Below, in pieces: positions 56,345 to 64,000 of a DNA stretch of 64,000 nucleotides. Each line of letters begins with the position of its first letter. Within the stretch, counting starts at the first letter, position 1. The stretch comes from Escarpia spicata. Taxonomy: Eukaryota > Annelida > Polychaeta > Sabellida > Siboglinidae. The notes under the pieces were generated by a model. The model ran no database searches and was not told the DNA's origin. It saw only the letters and a list, made by a program, of their open reading frames with translations. Made by a program: the position numbers and the translations under genes. The stretch is from contig OZ023205.1 of the NCBI GenBank assembly GCA_963995525.1, forward strand, positions 70,104,145 to 70,168,144. The letters are read 5' to 3'.

Positions 56345-57850
56345 TGAAGATGAACAAAACAAAAATAACGTACACTGTCTTCACACTTTCGCACCAAGAG
56401 CAAAAGGTCACACTACAAATCAACTCACAGAAACTCCAGGCTGAGGACAGGATACACCAACCTACCTTGGAATAACGCTTGACCGTAGTTTGACCTGGAA
56501 AAATCAGTTGAACAAATGCCAAGCAAGAGCAAAAATACGGCATTCCCTCGTGAAAAAAACTTTCTGGCGCAAATTGGGACGCTGACCAAATCATCCAAAT
56601 GTACTGAAGAAACTATATGTGGGAAGAGTCCGTCCAGTCTTGGAATGTGGCGTGATAGCAAGTTCTACAGCTGCCAAATCAAACTCTGACAATATTGCCA
56701 GAATCCAGAATAAAGCCATGAGTATTATGACAAGAGCTATGTTAACCACACCTATAACGGAACTGGAAACTGTCACTGAACTACAAACTATAGACAGAAG
56801 ACAGAAGAAATGCCAAGATGCTGACACAAGCAGCCAAGTTCAAAAGACTGAACGACCATCCCATGCACCCAAGAATGAGCAAGCCAACAAAAGGGAGACT
56901 CAAAAGATCCAGCTTCATACACCAGAGCAGGATGCTTGAGAGATAAGAGCCAGAACCCATACCGTCAACTGCATCTGTTCCATTATGGAAGAGGAGACAT
57001 TTCCCTGTCATCAAAGACCACATCCCGTGAATCCAGAAGAAGTGAACACAGTCTGGTGATGAGAGAAAAGGCATATGCCTGGAGTTCATACACTCTCGGT
57101 ACCCTCGTGAGCTGTGGACGCATGTCTACACCGATGGGTTCGTCACCGAAGCAATCCAGGATGGAGCTGGAGGAGTGCACACCAAGTGCAGAGAAGAAGA
57201 AGAAGAAGCACGACACATAGTTGTAACCGGCAAATACTCCACCAACTTCAAAGCTGAAGCGGAAGCCCCGAAGACAGTTACTGTACAAATGCAGAACAAA
57301 CTGAGAAAAACACATGAAAACACTGTCACCTTTACAGATGCCCTCTCAGTACTTTGTGCCATCCAGAACCCCCGAAAGAAGGAATTGAATGAACTGACTA
57401 CTACTCAGAACTGATTGCGCAAGCAAAAGTAGCACTACAGTGAATCCATGCACACTGCGGAATCAATGGAAACGAAACAGCTGACAGGCTTGCAAAAGAA
57501 GGGGGAGGGGGGAACTGGAACAAAACAACAAAGGAGTATCATACAGTGATGAAAAGACCACCATAAAGACCCCGACAGACAGAAAATGGCACCAACAGCA
57601 CCCCAAGCACAAAAAGAGTGACAGCTACTATCATCACAGCAGAGCGGACCACGTCATTCTGTTCAGATGTGCTACTGTGAAACCGCCCCAATGACCAGTG
57701 AGAACCTACTTCAGCACCACCCACTGCAGGATGGCCACAGACGGCAAGCGTGACCAGATGACACCCCCCTAAATGAAAAACTTCATGGTGATATCGAGGC
57801 TTTGAGGATGACGGCACCATTCGTGGGGGCGACAGGCGTTCCCATCTAAA
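56345..57850 (+). pseudogene. LINE E: reverse transcriptase thumb plus RNase H and C-terminal zinc-knuckle-like region, 5'-truncated
   Basis: Plus strand in several frames: LSHQEQKVTLQINSQKLQAE, YLGITLDRSLTWKNQL, LYVGRVRPVLECGVIASST, then LWTHVYTDGFVTEAIQDGAG, the start of an RNase H domain (normally YTDGS), continuing through FTDALSVLCAIQNP and IHAHCGINGNETADRLAKEG-like material near 57,440-57,500. The end carries MTSEN-LLQHHPLQDG. RNase H-bearing LINEs of the jockey/I group have this order. At least four frameshifts or stops. A second 3' copy lies at 36,690-36,900. Confidence 0.85.
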
Positions 57851-58152
57851 TGAACGACGAAGAAGAAGACTGCTAGAGACTAAAGTAAACTTATTTTAAC
57901 TTCCATTCGAGTCATTCGCCAGGTGGCGCACCAATGTATCTTATAGTTTAACGCTGTTGTTACAACACATGTGATACTGTTATAATAAATATTTACTTAT
58001 TATTATTATTATTATTTACTATTTGATCAACTTTAGTCACCACCATAAGCAAAGTGTAAATTTAAGTATGTTTGAACGCTTTTATGCAGACGTGCCGGAA
58101 GAACAATTGCGGCAAGTGTGGTGACACTGGCGCCACCTGATGAACACATGAG
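57851..58152. other. 3' flank of the glycosyltransferase gene
   Basis: AT-rich with a (TTA)n run at 57,998-58,017. I found no canonical AATAAA on the minus strand here. Confidence 0.35.
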
Positions 58153-58173
58153 CAGGCGCCGTCATGGCGCCTG

Positions 58174-58176
<3 letters not shown>
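58153..58176. promoter_or_regulatory. Perfect inverted repeat overlapping the glycosyltransferase stop codon
   Basis: AGCAGGCGCC, a 5-base loop and GGCGCCTGCT form a 10-bp GC-rich stem. In the mRNA the hairpin starts at the UAG stop. It may slow ribosomes or shape the 3' UTR; function unknown. Confidence 0.5.
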
Positions 58177-60894
<2,718 letters not shown>

Positions 60895-60943
60895 TGGAGC
60901 AGTCTCGGTCAGCCGGTGACAGACGTCATCGCATGAACGATTC
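60895..60943 (-). promoter_or_regulatory. Candidate 5' UTR with acceptor and two tiny upstream ORFs
   Basis: On the sense strand ATGTTTCAG (a possible 3' splice site near 60,944) is followed by CATGCGATGACG, giving two overlapping upstream start codons with stops within a few codons before the main ATG. This suggests a 5' UTR exon continuing from an unseen upstream exon. Confidence 0.35.
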
Positions 60944-60959
60944 CTGAAACATTCAGTGT

Positions 60960-61455
60960 TTGACAGTGTTCGTCAACAACTTCAAGCAAAATCGTAGATA
61001 AGATTCTAAAACAACAATGGAAACGTCACATTGGTTGCAAAGCCAAAATCAATTCGTGTCATTGGGGGCAAAGGTGAAGTTTTTTCTGACAGACGGCGTC
61101 AGTTAATTGCAGGCATACGGGAAGGAACAGTCCGAGGATATGGTCAAAAGAATTTCAAAATGTGTACCAACAGACAAATAGGGTGTATCCGCATTTCGAA
61201 GTGCTCTGAAACGCATATATCACCCACATAATCACATCTGTATTAAGAGTTAATACTTATATGTGAATATATATCGAAAAGCCGAGTTTTGATATGTATT
61301 ATAATACTTATTTATATCCGTATGTTACAATTTAAGATACATTGAAGCATTTTCAAAATAGTATTGAAGTTTAACAATAAATGCGTGACAAAAATGTCCT
61401 TTTAAGCTCTTCCTGTCAGTAGAACTTATAGTTGAGAACAGCCTTATAAAAGAAC
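60960..61455. other. 5' flank of the glycosyltransferase gene, nothing recognised
   Basis: No promoter motif, ORF or repeat that I can support. Confidence 0.35.
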
Positions 61456-61461
61456 ACTACT

Positions 61462-61823
61462 CATAGGTGCCGGAACGAAAATAATATTGGGTGGGCTGAG
61501 CATGGTGGTGCTGTTGAATATTTTTAGTGGCGGCATTCAATATTTTTCAGGCTCTCTAAATCATTGACTTGCACCCCCTCCCGAGTTCGCCCAAAATTCC
61601 CACCTTCAGGCTTTCTAAAAGCCTCGATTTGCACCCCGTTGACGCTCGTCCAAAAACCAATCTTAACCCTCTAAATATTGGGGAGCTAAACCTGTCTCCA
61701 GCTCCACAAAACATTGCCACCCGAAAAAGCACATACTTTCACTAAATATTACCCTATTCCTAGCCCCCCACCAAAAATATTGGGAAGCTTAGCCCCGCAA
61801 GCCCCCCGGTTCCGGCGTCTATG
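61462..61823. mobile_element. MITE-like element with 15-bp imperfect inverted repeats
   Basis: CATAGGTGCCGGAAC at 61,462-61,476 and the reverse complement of 61,809-61,823 (CATAGACGCCGGAAC) match at 13 of 15. The 362-bp interior has a duplicated CAGGCTYTCTAAA ... GCACCCC block and no ORF. No clear target-site duplication. Confidence 0.6.
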
Positions 61824-62245
61824 CTAATATTTAACAAAACGAGGTTGATAACGATATAGAGGCTGGTACCACCTAATATGTCGTTCTGATCACGTAAACG
61901 TCACTCATTACCAGATTACTTTTTATACAGCTATGTGTATCAGCAATTATGTTACATGTGTCGCACAGACAGAACATGACATCAATCATGTCGACCAACT
62001 GGATAACGGTTTAGCGGTGTAGTTGATGGTTTTACAACATTTGAATGTTATAGTACTATTAGATGTTGAGGATACTTTCGAAGTTTATTGTTGTGTAAAA
62101 TGTTTAGCGATGGTTAATAATTAGATAATCAAATCGACAAAAGATAACACTTAGCCAAATATCTGGACCTAATATTTCCAGATCTACATAAACGATTAAG
62201 AAACGCCTGTTCCGTTATATAAATATGTAGACGACAGACATTATT
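61824..62245. other. AT-rich intergenic DNA
   Basis: Nothing recognised before the LINE C relic. Confidence 0.35.
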
Positions 62246-62249
62246 CGAA

Positions 62250-62719
62250 GTATGCTGTAGAAAAGGTGCATCTGCTATGCAAGAATCGGATGACATTTCC
62301 GCCAGGTGGACAGAACAGAATGACATGAAAATTAATTCAGGAAAATCAAAAGAGATGATCATCAGTTTTGGACAAGTTGGTAATTTTAGAAATACCATAC
62401 CAACAATAAAGATCAATGGAATGGATGTAGATCAACTGGACCATGCCAGACTTCTAGGTGTTACGATTTCACATAATCCTACATGAATAAACATGTGGAG
62501 AATATTGTGAAAAAAAGCTAGGAAATGATAATACATGTCGTATCAATTAAAACGAGCTGGAATTAGTCAGAATGACCTGGAGACTGTATATGTCTGCGTT
62601 GTGAGACCGATACTTGAATATGCATGCCCCGTGCGGCATACTAATTTACACCAATACTTGTCAGACAATATTAATATGATACAGAAAAGAGCACTAAAAT
62701 GCATTTTCCCTGGTACAAG
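62250..62719 (+). pseudogene. LINE C reverse transcriptase C-terminal fragment
   Basis: Plus strand: WTEQNDMKINSGKSKEMIIS, HARLLGVTISHN, a frameshift near 62,485, then LETVYVCVVRPILEYACPV and MIQKRALKCIFPG. These are thumb/C-terminal blocks of a non-LTR reverse transcriptase of a family different from LINE B. It is cut by the LINE B copy that begins at 62,720. Confidence 0.82.
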
Positions 62720-63688
62720 TTTAACAAGATTGCCATCCAGAGAATTAACTCTAGATGGCAGCCCTTTGGCTTATCGAGAGTCCAACCCTTTTATCTACAT
62801 ATATCCAGCCCTTCTGAGGTATGTGTCGATTTTATTTTAAAACATTCACACTACTAGCACCCACACAATCATCAGATAATCTGTTCCATTCATTCACAGT
62901 CCTTTGTGAAAATGAGAACTTTCTTACGTCTAATCTACACTGCTCCACTAACGTAACTTCATGTCCTCTAGTCTTTCTATCTTTCTTAACTGAAAAAAAA
63001 CATATTTCTATCAATATTTTCATAATCATTCAATATTTTAAACACTTCTATCTGATCTCCTCTCAATCTCCTGGTCTCTAGTGTTGTTAAACCACATTCT
63101 TTTAGGCGTTTTTCATAACTAAGATCCCTCAGATTTGATCTAATTTTAGTCGCTCTCCTCTGTACTCTTTCTAGCATATCCATGTCCTTCTTGCGGTATG
63201 GCCTCCACGCTTGTATACAATATTCTAAATGAGGCCTAACTATTGTTTTGTACAGCGGTATTATTAGTTCTTTTTCTTTATATGCTACATTTCGTCTAAT
63301 CAATCCAAGGATTTGATTTCCTTTTGAAGCTGCAATTCCACACTGCTCTGAAACCTTCATGTCAGCACTAATTGTCAACCCTAAGTCTTTTTTTTTACAG
63401 TAGTATTTAGTACAGTTCCCCCCATTGTATATTCTACATATTCGTTCCCATGTCCTGTGTGAAGGCATTTACATTTCCCAAAATTTAACAACATTTGTCA
63501 CTTTTCAGAACATTTGATCAACTTGTCAAGACCATCTTGTAAATGCTGTCTATCTCCATCACTTTTAATCCTTCTAAACACTTTTGTATCATCTGCATAT
63601 TTCAACACCTTGCTAGCTATATCATCGTCCAAATCGTTTATATATATTAAGAATAATATAGGTCCAGTACTGATCCCTGTGGTACCTC
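62720..63688 (-). pseudogene. LINE B, second copy (3' half of the reverse transcriptase and 3' end)
   Basis: Minus strand, closely similar to 18,454-19,445. Carries the thumb (ADMKVSEQCGIAASKGNQIL, VRPHLEYCIQAWRPY) and the shared 3' palindrome. Its IYINDLD-encoding TA tract is 4 bp shorter than in the first copy and keeps the frame. Truncated at the 5' side near 63,688. Confidence 0.88.
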
Positions 63689-63944
63689 TTTAAAACCACC
63701 GACTGTACAATGTGAATCCAACTCAGCTGAGTTGCTAATAAATCATGTTTTATCTGTCTTATCTTGTCTTACAACTACTAATCTACGGGAGCCGTGGAAG
63801 CACTTGGCGGCCATCTTAGACAATTGTTTTGCTATTGACTTGGTCAGTAATTGGTCCGAGTTGAGTATTACGTAACATTATATTATGCTTATGCCGACAT
63901 TTCGTAAATTACTTGGTAACTGCTTATGCAATAATTACACAGTG
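63689..63944. other. Spacer, nothing recognised
   Basis: Single-copy DNA between LINE B and the SINE at the window edge. Confidence 0.3.
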
Positions 63945-64000
63945 GGGCGCGGCAGTCGGTTAGTGCAGTAGTTACAACACAGGACTCCCAATCGACATAA
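63945..64000 (+). mobile_element. tRNA-like SINE head, cut by the window end
   Basis: GGCAGTCGGTTAGTGCAGTA with GTTACAACACAGGACTCCCA has the A-box-like start and anticodon-arm layout of a tRNA-derived SINE. The B box would lie beyond base 64,000. Confidence 0.5.

Overview
The window is animal nuclear DNA: AT-rich, intron-containing genes with GT-AG junctions, many truncated CR1/L2-type LINEs, a Ty3/gypsy relic, tRNA-derived SINEs, short inverted-repeat DNA transposons and large minisatellites. The repeat mix and the two genes fit a marine invertebrate (mollusc or other spiralian, or a cephalochordate). I cannot fix the species. No CRISPR, operon or prokaryotic feature is present.

Layout. (1) 1-16,758: a head-to-tail macrosatellite, six complete 2.5-kb units and a shortened seventh, almost identical. 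Each full unit holds a 453-bp segment bounded by perfect 20-bp inverted repeats; the array edge falls at such an inverted repeat (16,761-16,791). (2) 17,100-22,125: transposon graveyard: a broken Ty3/gypsy pol fragment (-), then LINE A (+) split by LINE B (-). (3) 22,540-25,500: SINE, 25-bp minisatellite, GT-rich repeat, two abutting MITE-like elements. (4) 25,709-52,567 (-): an 11-exon gene for a lysosomal/prostatic-type histidine acid phosphatase (about 433 residues: signal peptide, RHGDRTP and HD catalytic motifs, C-terminal membrane anchor, YxxPhi tail). Six of its ten introns hold tandem arrays; other introns carry LINE, SINE and DNA-transposon pieces. (5) 52.6-58.1 kb: duplicated 5' flank, an 8-bp-TSD hAT-like element, two LINE relics. 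(6) 58,174-60,894 (-): a three-exon gene for a 644-residue type II Golgi-type glycosyltransferase of the DXD-motif (Gly_transf_sug) family with two tandem catalytic-like domains, the first with a degenerate DXD. (7) 61.4-64 kb: a MITE, a LINE C relic (+) abutting a second LINE B copy (-), and the start of a tRNA-like SINE at the window edge.

Most interesting signal. The 82-bp minisatellite filling intron 10 of the acid phosphatase gene (about 50 copies) is an amplified copy of the 3' splice junction of the last exon. Every unit carries the acceptor plus the first exon bases and then an in-frame stop, so splicing to any unit would give an enzyme lacking the membrane anchor and lysosomal tail. 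The array in intron 7 likewise repeats the acceptor of exon 8.

The two genes lie on the same strand and plausibly both serve the secretory/lysosomal system, but nothing in the sequence shows they are co-regulated. All exon joins are my own reading of splice sites and family conservation; no transcript evidence was available.
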